Translations under genes and position numbers: made by a program
In this document: one piece after another, positions 44,744 through 53,672 of the stretch
Position numbering within the stretch: the stretch's first letter is position 1
Layout of the letters: each line of letters starts with the position of its first letter
Source of the DNA: Flagellimonas meridianipacifica
GTDB lineage: Bacteria; Bacteroidota; Bacteroidia; Flavobacteriales; Flavobacteriaceae
DNA length: 64,000 bases
Assembly (NCBI RefSeq): GCF_003001695.1
Contig: NZ_PVYX01000002.1
Span: 496,001 to 560,000 of the forward strand
Direction: 5' to 3'
Notes under the pieces: model-generated
Databases searched by the model: none
What the model saw: only the letters and a program-made list of their open reading frames with translations
What the model was told of the DNA's origin: nothing

Positions 44744-44971
44744 ATGGAAATACCCAAGTTTCTTTTAGCTGATAACACGGACCATCCTTCTTCTATTTTT
44801 ATTGTGCATACCGAATATCCTAGATTCATTATCAACCTTGAGAATGACGAGGTTGAGTGGTTCGAGGAATTTTCGAAGGAAGATGAGGAAGAATTGGCCA
44901 ATGAGACGGAAAGTCTTATTGAGGCTGCAACCGCATTTTATGATAGGGAAGTTTCCAGATACGAAGACTAG
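44744..44971 (+). CDS. Small conserved hypothetical protein
   Basis: This 75-residue acidic protein (MEIPKFLLADNTDHPSSIFI) has a run of Asp/Glu in the middle (ENDEVEWFEEFSKEDEEEL). There is no signal peptide or membrane segment. I recall similar short proteins in other Flavobacteriaceae but no named family. It sits 23 bases after the MATE gene and 2 bases before the PAP2 gene, so it is probably part of the same transcript as PAP2. The function is unknown. Confidence 0.7.
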   Translation: MEIPKFLLADNTDHPSSIFIVHTEYPRFIINLENDEVEWFEEFSKEDEEELANETESLIEAATAFYDREVSRYED

Positions 44972-44973
44972 GC

Positions 44974-45543
44974 ATGATTGACACATTGGTTCAATGGGAT
45001 AAAGAACTCTTCCTTTTCCTCAATGGACTAGGAACCGAAACTTGGGATGGCTTTTGGTTGTTTATTACCGATAAATTAAGCTCTATTCCACTATATGCTG
45101 CCTTGCTATTTTTTACATATCGATATCTTGGCTTTAAGCGAACCTTAATAGTACTTCTATTTGTAGGCTTATTGATTACAGCAACAGACCAATTGGCAAA
45201 TTTTTTTAAATATGGTGTTGCGCGCCTACGCCCATGTCATGATGAAGAGGTAAACATGTTGGCCAGATTGGTAAAAAAATCCTGTGGAGGTAAATTTGGT
45301 TACTTTTCTGCACACGCGGCAAACAGCATGGCTCTGGCTTCGTTTTTTACGGTAATGCTCAAGCCCAACTTAAAGAAAATAGGATTCTTTTTGTTTTTAT
45401 GGGCCTCTTTAGTTGCCTATAGTAGAATATATATTGGAGTTCACTTTCCCTTGGATGTCATTACTGGTAGTTTTATAGGTATTCTTTTCGGCTGGTTGTT
45501 TGCCAAGTTATCTATATTTGCATTCCAAAAATTTGGGACATGA
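44974..45543 (+). CDS. PAP2-family phosphatase
   Basis: This 189-residue, five-to-six-span membrane phosphatase carries the three acid-phosphatase motifs: KYGVARLRP (motif 1), YFSAHAANSMA (motif 2, PSGH-like with Ala for Gly), and SRIYIGVHFPLDV (motif 3). The family dephosphorylates undecaprenyl-pyrophosphate or phospholipid substrates. It overlaps the following GT39 gene by 4 bases, which fits lipid-carrier recycling beside a polyprenyl-sugar transferase. Confidence 0.92.
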   Translation: MIDTLVQWDKELFLFLNGLGTETWDGFWLFITDKLSSIPLYAALLFFTYRYLGFKRTLIVLLFVGLLITATDQLANFFKYGVARLRPCHDEEVNMLARLVKKSCGGKFGYFSAHAANSMALASFFTVMLKPNLKKIGFFLFLWASLVAYSRIYIGVHFPLDVITGSFIGILFGWLFAKLSIFAFQKFGT

Positions 45544-47198
45544 TTTCTTCGGTAAGATACTGGTTTTTAGTAGGTCTTGTGATTGCTGTCTACATCGCCG
45601 GTATGTTTGTCACTCTTTTTGAAAACGACTCTGCTCAATTCGCCGTTATGGCCATGCGAATGGTGCAGGAAAATGACTTTACCAATCTTTTCAAAGGAAC
45701 CCAGGAATATTTGGATAAGCCCCATATGCATTATTGGTTAGCGGCACTTTCATTTAAGATTTTTGGCATACATGATTGGGCATATAGAATTCCTGCTATT
45801 TTAGCTACTTTGTTGGGGGCATATAGTTGTTATGGTTTAGGAAAGCTTTTTTATAACAAGGACATTGGGAAGTTTTCTGCACTAATTTTTATGACCGCGC
45901 AAACCATTGTTCTTTCCAATATTGATGTAAGGACCGATGCAGTATTGACTGGATTTACCATCTTTTCTATTTGGCAGTTGGTAAAATATATTGAAAAAGG
46001 AAGTCTCTGGGGTGTTGTACTAGGTGCATTTGGTGCAGGGATGGCCTTTTCAACCAAAGGCCAAATTGCATTATTGGTTATAGGAATATCAGTGTTATGC
46101 CATTTGATTTATACCCGAAAATGGAAAAGTCTGTTGAGTTGGAAATTGATTCTAGCCCTCCTGGTTTTTGGGTTGACCATTTCTCCAATGCTCTATGCCT
46201 ACTATCAACAATTTGATTTACATCCAGAAAAAATCATACGCGGCAAATCCGATAGAAGTGGGATTTTCTTCATCTTTTGGGAACAGAGTTTTGAAAGACT
46301 AAGTGGTCAAGGGCATGGAAAAAACAGCAGCGACTTCTTTTTCTTTTTCCACACTTTTCTTTGGGTGTTTCTTCCTTGGACAGTATTGGCGCTCATAGCC
46401 TATTGGAGAAGGGTAAAGACTTTCATCAAGTTACGTTTTAGGTATTTGCCCCAATATGAATTTGTTACCTTGGGAGGAATCACCATCTTGTTTTTTATCA
46501 TAAGCTTCGCTCAGTTTAAGCTGCCGCATTATATGAATATTTTGATTCCGCTTTATTCTATTTTGTCGGCTTCATACCTTCACAGTTTGTACAGATTTTC
46601 AAAAAATATATCTATCAAGGTAATTTTGGGCATTCAATACTTTATATTGAGTTTGGTGTTCATTTTCGCACTTTTGGTGTGCTTCCATTTTTTCAAGTTT
46701 GATAAAATCTACAACTATATCATCCTGATTGCCCTCTTAGGATTGATTACCTATTTCTGCCTAAAACGAGAGGCATATTACATGCGAATCATTACTCTTT
46801 CCGTGTATAGCTCATTACTTTTAAATGGGGTAATGAATACGCATTTTTATCCTGAATTATTAAAATACCAAGGCGGATCTACCATGGCGGAAAGAATTAA
46901 GGAGCAAAAAATACCAGTTGATAAGGTGTACAAGGTCTCTGAACGATTTACTTGGTCACTCGATTTCTACAATAGAAAACCGGTTCAAATAGTCACTATT
47001 GATGAATTAATGACCAAGCATGAGGTTTGGGTGTATGCAAACGATGAGGAATTGGAACTTCTCGAAAACAAGGGTTTTCACTGGCATGAGAAGATTTCGG
47101 TGGACCAGTTTAGAATTACGCGTCTTCAGCTTAAATTCTTAAATCCTCATACCCGTCAGAAAGTACTCAACCAAATGCACTTGGTTTATTTGGATTAA
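45540..47198 (+). CDS. GT39/ArnT-like membrane glycosyltransferase
   Basis: This 552-residue protein has 10 or more spans of the PMT/ArnT (GT39/GT83) type. The acidic motif in the first periplasmic loop is LFENDSAQFAVMAMRM. KPHMHYWLAALSFKIFG follows, with the typical TM-rich body. The soluble C-terminal part, from about 465, holds the VDKVYKVSERFTWS-like region. Such enzymes move a sugar from a polyprenyl-phosphate donor to lipid A or protein. The start overlaps PAP2 by 4 bases, and the end overlaps the convergent flippase-like gene by 4 bases. Confidence 0.9.
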   Translation: MISSVRYWFLVGLVIAVYIAGMFVTLFENDSAQFAVMAMRMVQENDFTNLFKGTQEYLDKPHMHYWLAALSFKIFGIHDWAYRIPAILATLLGAYSCYGLGKLFYNKDIGKFSALIFMTAQTIVLSNIDVRTDAVLTGFTIFSIWQLVKYIEKGSLWGVVLGAFGAGMAFSTKGQIALLVIGISVLCHLIYTRKWKSLLSWKLILALLVFGLTISPMLYAYYQQFDLHPEKIIRGKSDRSGIFFIFWEQSFERLSGQGHGKNSSDFFFFFHTFLWVFLPWTVLALIAYWRRVKTFIKLRFRYLPQYEFVTLGGITILFFIISFAQFKLPHYMNILIPLYSILSASYLHSLYRFSKNISIKVILGIQYFILSLVFIFALLVCFHFFKFDKIYNYIILIALLGLITYFCLKREAYYMRIITLSVYSSLLLNGVMNTHFYPELLKYQGGSTMAERIKEQKIPVDKVYKVSERFTWSLDFYNRKPVQIVTIDELMTKHEVWVYANDEELELLENKGFHWHEKISVDQFRITRLQLKFLNPHTRQKVLNQMHLVYLD

Positions 47199-48070
47199 TA
47201 TTTTAAAACTTCAAGCTTTGGTTTCTTAAAATGGTATGCAATACCAAAAAAGGAGATTAGGGCAGTCATCAAAAAGAATACAAAGCTTACCCCAATAGAA
47301 ATCTCTTCATTCAATCCGAGCCATGTAGCGCCATACAAGAAAGTCACTTCTCTACTCCCAATCCCCCCAATGGTTAAGGGAATCACGGAAACAATGGATG
47401 AAATAAGAAAAACCAAAAGATACTCCGTTTGTTGAAGTGAAACACTAAACGATTCCAAAATGAAAAACACACAGACCAGCTGAGAAAGCTGGACTATGGC
47501 AGAATACCTCAACGACTTCCAAAAAATGGGAAGGGTATATCCAAAAAATCGTTTATTGACCCACCAGAAAGTTAAAACACTAATAGGAATTGCTAGATAT
47601 AAAAGTATCTGGAAAGAACGAAACAGTTCATGGTTCATCAAAATTGCTAGAACGCAGGTGTATACAAAAATGAGCAGCATACCACTCAAACGGTCCAATA
47701 ATAAAACGGAAACGACGCGTTTTGTACCCGATTTAAACTCTTGTTGAATAATATACCCCTTATACGCATCTCCACCAATACCTCCAGGGAGGAAGAGATT
47801 ATAGAACATACCTAGAAAATAAAGCTTAAGATTGCTTTTTTGGGTAATCTTTACTTCAATTTGATGAAAGTAAAGATTGAGTCGGAAAGCTGCTATGACC
47901 TTGGAAATAATCACCAACAGCGTTCCAATTACCAAGTAATATGGGTTCCCTGTTTTTAGGGTATCCACGACATCCTTAAAATTGATTTTGGTAAAAATAA
48001 AATAGATGAGCACCCCACTAATGACAATCTTCAACAGGGTAAGCAATTTTTTACGCAGCTTCTCTGGCAC
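47195..48070 (-). CDS. Flippase-like / LPG synthase TM-domain protein
   Basis: This 291-residue, seven-to-eight-span protein is of the UPF0104 / lysylphosphatidylglycerol synthase TM-domain family. Typical motifs are NLKLYFLGMFYNLFLPGGIGGDAYKGYI (key residues NLFLPGGIGGDA) and VSVLLLDRLSGM, and PLTIGGIGSREV in the fifth span. Members carry proposed roles in lipid or polyprenyl-sugar flipping. It overlaps the upstream GT2 gene by 20 bases, so translation is coupled. It may bring the Und-P-sugar made by that enzyme to the outer face for the GT39. Confidence 0.9.
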   Translation of the reverse strand: MPEKLRKKLLTLLKIVISGVLIYFIFTKINFKDVVDTLKTGNPYYLVIGTLLVIISKVIAAFRLNLYFHQIEVKITQKSNLKLYFLGMFYNLFLPGGIGGDAYKGYIIQQEFKSGTKRVVSVLLLDRLSGMLLIFVYTCVLAILMNHELFRSFQILLYLAIPISVLTFWWVNKRFFGYTLPIFWKSLRYSAIVQLSQLVCVFFILESFSVSLQQTEYLLVFLISSIVSVIPLTIGGIGSREVTFLYGATWLGLNEEISIGVSFVFFLMTALISFFGIAYHFKKPKLEVLKY

Positions 48071-49013
48071 CTATGCTAATTTTTTTGACTCGATATGGTC
48101 TTTTCTGTTGTGATTCATAATAGGTCCTAATCAGTAATTCCATTACAATACCTATGGTAAACAATTGAATTCCTCCCAAGATGAACATCATTCCAAAAAT
48201 CAGTAAGGGTCTGTTCCCAATATCCTCACCAAAACCTAGCTTGACAATAAGGAGGTATATGTTGATAAACACACCCAAGATTATGAGCAGAACCCCAAAA
48301 ATTCCAAAAAGGTGTATGGGACGCTGGAAGTACTTACGAATAAAGAGCAAAAGCATCATATCCGCCACTACCTTAAATACCCGTTCCAATCCATATTTGG
48401 AAACCCCGGCATGACGGGCATGATGCTTTACTGGAACTTGTTTGATTTGGGCGCCTTCCAAATGAGCTAAAAGGGTTATAAAACGATGCATTTCTCCGTA
48501 CAAGTTCAGCCCCTTGGCAATATCCTTGGTGAATACTTTGAGTGCGCATCCGTTATCCTTAATATCTAACTTGGTAACACGGCGAACCATAAAATTGGCA
48601 ATCTTAGAAGGGATTTTTTTGACCAGGGAATCCTTTCTTTTCTGTCTGATACCCGTTACTACGTCGTAGTCATCTGTTGTCGCGTAGTTCAGCATGGATG
48701 GAATGTCCGAAGGGTCATTTTGCAAATCCCCATCCATAGTGATTACATATTCCCCCTTGGCGTAGTCAATACCAGCGGCAAGGGCTAGACTTTGCCCATA
48801 GTTCTTTTTGAGCTCTATCAGGTGCACTTGTCCATCATTCATTTCCTTCACGACTTTTCTAGTATTGTCGGTCGAAAAATCATCTACATAAACAATCTCA
48901 TAATTGTATCCCTTAAGGCTTTCGTGTATTTTCTCAGTGAGAAGGACCACATTATCCTGCTCATTGTACAATGGAACTACTATGGATAGGAGGGAGTCGG
49001 TAACCGTGTTCAT
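48051..49013 (-). CDS. GtrB-like GT2 glycosyltransferase
   Basis: This 320-residue enzyme has a GT-A domain (about 1-230), with SIVVPLYNEQDNVVLL, the DDFSTDNTR motif and TMDGDLQNDPSDIP (metal DxD-type), followed by two C-terminal membrane spans. The order fits the polyprenyl-phosphate mannose/glucose synthase group (GtrB/DPM1). A minus-strand TACATTTG -7 box at 49033-49040 is close upstream. Its product would be the lipid-linked sugar used by ArnT-like GT39 enzymes such as the one at 45540. Confidence 0.92.
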   Translation of the reverse strand: MNTVTDSLLSIVVPLYNEQDNVVLLTEKIHESLKGYNYEIVYVDDFSTDNTRKVVKEMNDGQVHLIELKKNYGQSLALAAGIDYAKGEYVITMDGDLQNDPSDIPSMLNYATTDDYDVVTGIRQKRKDSLVKKIPSKIANFMVRRVTKLDIKDNGCALKVFTKDIAKGLNLYGEMHRFITLLAHLEGAQIKQVPVKHHARHAGVSKYGLERVFKVVADMMLLLFIRKYFQRPIHLFGIFGVLLIILGVFINIYLLIVKLGFGEDIGNRPLLIFGMMFILGGIQLFTIGIVMELLIRTYYESQQKRPYRVKKISIGAREAA

Positions 49014-49046
49014 CTGCCAGGTCTAATTGGGGCAAATGTAGTGCTT

Positions 49047-50093
49047 TTATTTAAGTTGGTCATGGACTATTTTAAGCACCTCACGGGCTGCTTTGAAAGG
49101 GGAAACGGTGTTTTTTTCAACCGCCTCCAACATGGTTTTCTTGGCTTTCTTAAAAGCTTCATTTTGTTGTAAAATCTGAGTCAGTTGTTGATTCAAGGAT
49201 TGCAAAAACCAATTTTTGTTCTGATGATTCCGTTTAAGCCGAAAGTGTCCGTTTCGTTTCGTCTTATCCAAAAACTCCGTAATAGTATTCCAAATTTCGG
49301 TTATACCGGAATTTTCCGTGGCAGAACAGGCCAATACCTTAGGTATCCAATCATTTTCTTTGGGTGGATACAAATGAAGGGCCCTAGAAAACTCCGTTTG
49401 GGCCAATTTGGCACGTTCCCTATTTTTTCCGTCCGCTTTATTGATGGCAATGGCATCGGCCATTTCCATAATTCCTCTTTTTATGCCTTGAAGTTCATCA
49501 CCAGCCCCTGATAGTTTTAGTAAGAGAAAAAAGTCGACCATACTATGGACAACAGTTTCACTTTGTCCAACACCTACGGTTTCAACCAGAATCACATCAT
49601 ATCCAGCCGCCTCACAGAGAATAATGGTCTCCCTTGTTTTTTGGGCAACGCCTCCCAAAGATTCCCCGGATGGCGAAGGTCGAATAAAGGCATTAGGGTC
49701 TTTGGAGAGTTCCTCCATTCGGGTCTTATCACCCAAAATACTCCCTTTAGACAAAGAACTGGATGGATCTATGGCCAGAACAGCCACTTTTTTGCCCAGA
49801 TTGGTTAATGTCTTGCCGAACACCTCAATAAAAGTGCTTTTTCCTACCCCCGGTACCCCCGTTATACCAATCCGTACGCTCTTTGTAGCATATGGCAGAC
49901 ACTTTTCAATAATCTCATCTGCTTGCGAAACATGTTCAGGTTTTGCGCTCTCCAATAAGGTAATGGCTTTTCCCAAAGAGGCTTTGTTCACTTTTAAAAT
50001 CCCCTCTACAAGTTTGTTTGGGTCAATGGCTTCCTTCCTCAAGGCCCGTATTTTTGATGCTGTATTGGCTGGAATGTTCTGTTTGCGGTCCAA
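49047..50093 (-). CDS. meaB: MeaB, GTPase chaperone of methylmalonyl-CoA mutase
   Basis: This 348-residue G3E-type GTPase loads and protects the B12 cofactor of methylmalonyl-CoA mutase. The Walker A sequence is GITGVPGVGKST, then LAIDPSSSLSKGSILGDKTRM (key residues DPSSS, GDKTRM), RPSPSGESLGGVA, the switch VETVGVGQSE, and NKADG for guanine specificity. The mutase itself (mcm/scpA) is not in this window. The gene is divergent from the ECF sigma gene. Confidence 0.95.
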   Translation of the reverse strand: MDRKQNIPANTASKIRALRKEAIDPNKLVEGILKVNKASLGKAITLLESAKPEHVSQADEIIEKCLPYATKSVRIGITGVPGVGKSTFIEVFGKTLTNLGKKVAVLAIDPSSSLSKGSILGDKTRMEELSKDPNAFIRPSPSGESLGGVAQKTRETIILCEAAGYDVILVETVGVGQSETVVHSMVDFFLLLKLSGAGDELQGIKRGIMEMADAIAINKADGKNRERAKLAQTEFSRALHLYPPKENDWIPKVLACSATENSGITEIWNTITEFLDKTKRNGHFRLKRNHQNKNWFLQSLNQQLTQILQQNEAFKKAKKTMLEAVEKNTVSPFKAAREVLKIVHDQLK

Positions 50094-50243
50094 TTCAATA
50101 AGGTAATGAGACTACGAAGGTAAAAAGTTTTGGGTAGAGACAATAGTGTTAAAATTCAATTAAAATGAATCCATTTTGCCACGTGTTGTTTTTTTTATCG
50201 TCCTTAACTTGAACAACACCAAAAACCAACATCGAAGCTGACC

Positions 50244-50786
50244 ATGTTTCAAATTGAACTGGTAGAACAATGTAAGGCCAATAATAGAAAGGCTCAACTG
50301 CAGCTGTACGAACAGTACTGTGACGGTATGTTTTGCGTTGCCATGCGTTTCTTGAAAAATGAAGATGACGCAGAAGATGTTTTGCAGGATTCTTTTATCA
50401 AGGCCTTTCAGCGGATAGACCAGTTTAAGGGAGAAGTGACTTTTGGTGCTTGGTTAAAGAAAATAGTTGTGCATCGTAGTATTGATTTTTTGAAATCAAA
50501 AAAACATCGAACTGTAGAACTAAACGAAGGATATCTTCATATAGAAGATGATGGGGATTGGACTGTTGAAGACCAAGTAAATGTGGAAGATGTGAAAAAA
50601 GCTATTGAAGAATTACCTGAAAAATATAGGTATGTGGTACAGCTTTTTTTGGTTGAAGGATATGATCATAGTGAAATATCGGAAATATTGGATATTTCCG
50701 AAACAGCGTCAAGAACTCGGTTATTGAGAGGGAAGACACAATTAAAAGAAATGCTCAAAGATACGGCGTATGGCACAGGATCTTAA
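50244..50786 (+). CDS. ECF-type RNA polymerase sigma factor
   Basis: This 180-residue sigma-70 factor has only regions 2 and 4. Region 2 (about 20-90) contains AMRFLKNEDDAEDVLQDSFIKAF, key residues DDAEDVLQDSF, and the DNA-melting segment FGAWLKKIVVHRSIDF. Region 4 (about 115-170) has EIAEILDISETASRTRLLRGK-type helix-turn-helix. It overlaps the next gene by 17 bases. That gene encodes a single-span membrane protein of anti-sigma form, so release at the membrane is the likely control. Confidence 0.94.
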   Translation: MFQIELVEQCKANNRKAQLQLYEQYCDGMFCVAMRFLKNEDDAEDVLQDSFIKAFQRIDQFKGEVTFGAWLKKIVVHRSIDFLKSKKHRTVELNEGYLHIEDDGDWTVEDQVNVEDVKKAIEELPEKYRYVVQLFLVEGYDHSEISEILDISETASRTRLLRGKTQLKEMLKDTAYGTGS

Positions 50787-51372
50787 AAAGTTATTTGAAA
50801 AGGAACGAAAGGAAAGGAAGTATTCCATGAAATCGGGTCATGAGGACCGCTTTATGGACCGACTGGATAAAGAACTTCCGCTTAACACTAAAAGAAACTA
50901 TCGGTTTTGGTTTTCTATGGCTGCCTCGATTGTTGTATTGTTCGGTTTGGGAATATACTTCATTACGCAGTCAGGAAATATTGCCCAAGACCCAGATACA
51001 CCAGACACTAATGTGGTTAATGTAAATACTGAAAAGGAAAATGAAATTCCTATATCGCTTGGAGATCTTTCACCGGATTTAAAGAAAATAGAAGACTACT
51101 ATGTGGCAAGCATCAATTTGCAGCTTTCAGAATTGGAATTCAATGACGATAACAAGGCCTTGGTAGACGCATACATGGAACAGCTGGCCGAATTGGATGG
51201 AGAATACAACAGATTAAATCAGGAACTGAATGAGTTGGGTCCCAACGATGATACCATCAGTGCCCTAATAAATAATTTACAGTTACGCTTGCAGTTGTTG
51301 CAAAAACTGAAAACTAAGTTGAATCAATTAAAATCATCAAAAAATGAACAGGAATCGTCTTATAGTATTTAG
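50770..51372 (+). CDS. Putative anti-sigma factor, single-span membrane protein
   Basis: This 200-residue protein has a basic cytoplasmic part (1-43) with HEDRFMDRLDKEL, which resembles the short ZAS-less anti-sigma start seen in Bacteroidota. One TM helix (about 46-66, FWFSMAASIVVLFGLGIYF) and an acidic periplasmic coiled-coil-like tail follow. The assignment rests on topology and on its 17-base overlap with the sigma gene. No zinc-binding HxxxCxxC motif is seen. It overlaps the downstream gene by 29 bases, so all three form one translation unit. Confidence 0.75.
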   Translation: MAQDLKKLFEKERKERKYSMKSGHEDRFMDRLDKELPLNTKRNYRFWFSMAASIVVLFGLGIYFITQSGNIAQDPDTPDTNVVNVNTEKENEIPISLGDLSPDLKKIEDYYVASINLQLSELEFNDDNKALVDAYMEQLAELDGEYNRLNQELNELGPNDDTISALINNLQLRLQLLQKLKTKLNQLKSSKNEQESSYSI

Positions 51373-52777
51373 TCTATGCATGTTCTTGGTACATGGATTG
51401 TACCTGCATGGGCAAGATACCCAATCAAAGACCTACAAGGAAACTTTCACCGTCAATCCGGATGCCGTGTTGGACATTGACACCAGTCACGCAGACATAG
51501 AATTTGAAACTTGGAACAAAAACCAAGTGGAAATTACTGCCGTGGTCGAATTAGAAGGCGCTACAGAGGAAGAAGCTGAAAACTACCTCAAAAAAGATGT
51601 AGTACAGATTGTAGGAAACAGCAAGGAAATTGAGGTTAGCACCAAGGGAAGAAGCTGGAGCGTTTACTCCGGTGATGGGGACTGGGACTTTGATTATAAC
51701 TATAATGTGGAAGTGCTACCGCATGTGGCTTTTGTGGAGCCACTAATTGAAAGTCTTCAGATTCCGGAGTTACCAGAGGTGTTGGTTATTCCAGAATTAC
51801 CCCCAATGCCACCAATCCCCCAAATTAATTTTGACTATGATGCTTACAGAGAAAGGGGTGATGAATATCTTGAGGAGTGGAAGAAAGAATTTGATAAGAA
51901 TTTTGACAAAAAATATAAGGTTCGCTATAAAGAATGGAGTGAAAGGGTGAAGAAGTTGGCCGAGGAGCGCGAAGAACAACGCGCAAAACTTAGAGAGCAA
52001 CGAGAAGAAATAAGGGAACAGGCACGTGCCATAAGAGAAGAGGCTAGGGAGAAAAGAGAAGAGCTTAGGGAGGAACGAAACAAATCCAGGTCTCAACGCG
52101 TAATTCGATTACAGAATGATGGTAGCTCCAACGAATTTTATTTTTCAACAAATGGGGAGAATAAGAAATATAAGGTGAAAAAGCGCATTAAGATTAAAAT
52201 GCCGAAGTCAATCAAACTAAAAATGAACGTACGTCATGGTGAAGTGAAATTAGCGGCAAACACCAAAAACTTAAAAGCAAGCTTGTCCTACGCAAGCTTG
52301 CTTGCTTCAACAATTGATGGGGATAGAACCGATATTCAAGTTTCCTATTCGCCAGTAGTGGTCCAAAAATGGAACTATGGTCAATTGCGGACCAATTATT
52401 CCGATCGTGTTGATTTAAAAGAGGTAAAGGAACTTTCTTTAAACTCAGTATCCTCGAAAGTAGTCATTGGGCATTTGGTCGATAAAGCCTTGGTGAAAAA
52501 CAACCTGGGAAAGTTACATGTCAATTCTGTTGCCAATGGCTTCAATACCATCGATATTTCGGTCGAGAATGGGGAGGTGGATTTTAAAATGCCCTCTGTT
52601 CCCTTCAACATTTACGTTAATGAGACCACTTCTGATATCAGGTATCCGCAAGTATTGGAAATTGGCAAATCAAAAAACTATAATACCAACGTATACAAAG
52701 GGTATTACATTAGGGATGACGGAAAAAAATCCATCAATATCAACTCCAAATACAGTGAAGTTGTTTTGAAACAGTAA
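51344..52777 (+). CDS. Secreted DUF4097-like protein with charged helical insert
   Basis: This 477-residue protein has a signal peptide (to about YLHGQ). An N-terminal beta region (about 30-125) and a Pro-rich spacer (138-160, PELPEVLVIPELPP) are followed by a very charged Glu/Arg/Lys helix (about 165-250, e.g. EEREEQRAKLREQREEIREQ). The C-terminal beta-helix-like repeats (260-477) resemble DUF4097 adhesin-type proteins, with NSVSSKVVIGH and VANGFNTIDISVENGEV. The helix lacks heptad hydrophobics and looks like a single alpha-helix rod. It is the third gene of a sigma/anti-sigma unit, so it is possibly part of envelope stress sensing. The function is unproven. Confidence 0.75.
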   Translation: MNRNRLIVFSLCMFLVHGLYLHGQDTQSKTYKETFTVNPDAVLDIDTSHADIEFETWNKNQVEITAVVELEGATEEEAENYLKKDVVQIVGNSKEIEVSTKGRSWSVYSGDGDWDFDYNYNVEVLPHVAFVEPLIESLQIPELPEVLVIPELPPMPPIPQINFDYDAYRERGDEYLEEWKKEFDKNFDKKYKVRYKEWSERVKKLAEEREEQRAKLREQREEIREQARAIREEAREKREELREERNKSRSQRVIRLQNDGSSNEFYFSTNGENKKYKVKKRIKIKMPKSIKLKMNVRHGEVKLAANTKNLKASLSYASLLASTIDGDRTDIQVSYSPVVVQKWNYGQLRTNYSDRVDLKEVKELSLNSVSSKVVIGHLVDKALVKNNLGKLHVNSVANGFNTIDISVENGEVDFKMPSVPFNIYVNETTSDIRYPQVLEIGKSKNYNTNVYKGYYIRDDGKKSININSKYSEVVLKQ

Positions 52778-52900
52778 TCCATTTAAAAATAATGTCCCAA
52801 AACAACTTCCATTTTATTTTCTTCTTCTACTTACTTTAGCAAGCAAACAACCTCCAGCCTTTCAAATTCTACTTCTTTTAATGTACAGGGCTAATCCGTG

Positions 52901-53590
52901 CTAGTGAGAATCCTCCTTTAAATACGACTGAAAGTTTTCCTTAAATCGGTTTAATCTCGGGATAGAAACGTTGCGGATGTAAGAGTTATATGGATTTTTA
53001 CGCTCGAAATCCTGGTGGTATTCTTCTGCTTTATAGAATACTTCAAAAAGAGCTACTTGGGTCACAATAGGTCGATTGTATAACTTTTTAGTTTCAAGAA
53101 GTGAAATATAGTCTTGAATGATTTTTTGTTCTTCGGCATTTTTATAGAAAGCAACCGAACGGTACTGAGCGCCGCGGTCCGGCCCTTGTCTATTTAGGGA
53201 GGTAGGATCGTGGGAACCAAAGAAAACCTGTACAAGTTGGGTAAAACTGATGACCTTTGGGTCATAAAAGACTTCAACTGCTTCGGCATGCCCCGTTCTT
53301 CCGTAGGCGACTTCTTCATAGGTGGGATTTTTTTCCTTGCCACCAGAATATCCGGAATGGACTTCTTTTACACCTTTCACACTTTCAAAAATGGCCTCCA
53401 CACACCAAAAGCATCCACTCGCAAAATATGCTGTCTCATACTCCTGTAAATCCTCTGAGGAGAGCATTACCTTAACAGGTACAGAAGAGGTTTCTTGTGC
53501 TACAGTTTTTTCAGCTTTTGAGTTTTTAGGCTGACAGTTGGCCGATATCAATAAAATGATGGCCAAAAAAGGAATTCTTAATATCTTCAT
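52901..53590 (-). CDS. msrA: Peptide methionine (S)-S-oxide reductase, lipoprotein form
   Basis: This 229-residue MsrA repairs S-methionine sulfoxide in proteins. A lipobox ends ILLISANC, so the enzyme is envelope-anchored rather than cytosolic. The catalytic motif is YFASGCFWCVEAIF, followed by VHSGYSGGKEKNPTYEEVAYGRTGHAEAV (key residues GCFWC, GHAEAV) and FFGSHDPTSLNRQGPDRGAQYRS (key residues HDPT, GPDRGxQYRS). I used the ATG at 53590; a further in-frame Met at 53617 adds nine residues. The gene is single, divergent from the M23-type gene. Confidence 0.94.
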   Translation of the reverse strand: MKILRIPFLAIILLISANCQPKNSKAEKTVAQETSSVPVKVMLSSEDLQEYETAYFASGCFWCVEAIFESVKGVKEVHSGYSGGKEKNPTYEEVAYGRTGHAEAVEVFYDPKVISFTQLVQVFFGSHDPTSLNRQGPDRGAQYRSVAFYKNAEEQKIIQDYISLLETKKLYNRPIVTQVALFEVFYKAEEYHQDFERKNPYNSYIRNVSIPRLNRFKENFQSYLKEDSH

Positions 53591-53672
53591 TATGGTTTTT
53601 ATGCTTAGTAGCTCCAAGATACTAACTATTACTGCAGCCCTTGTTAAAAAATGTTAATCTAATCCGTATTTA

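Noticed and set aside
49624..50106. 160-codon plus-strand frame inside meaB
   Set aside because: Antisense to a conserved GTPase and without any recognisable motif.
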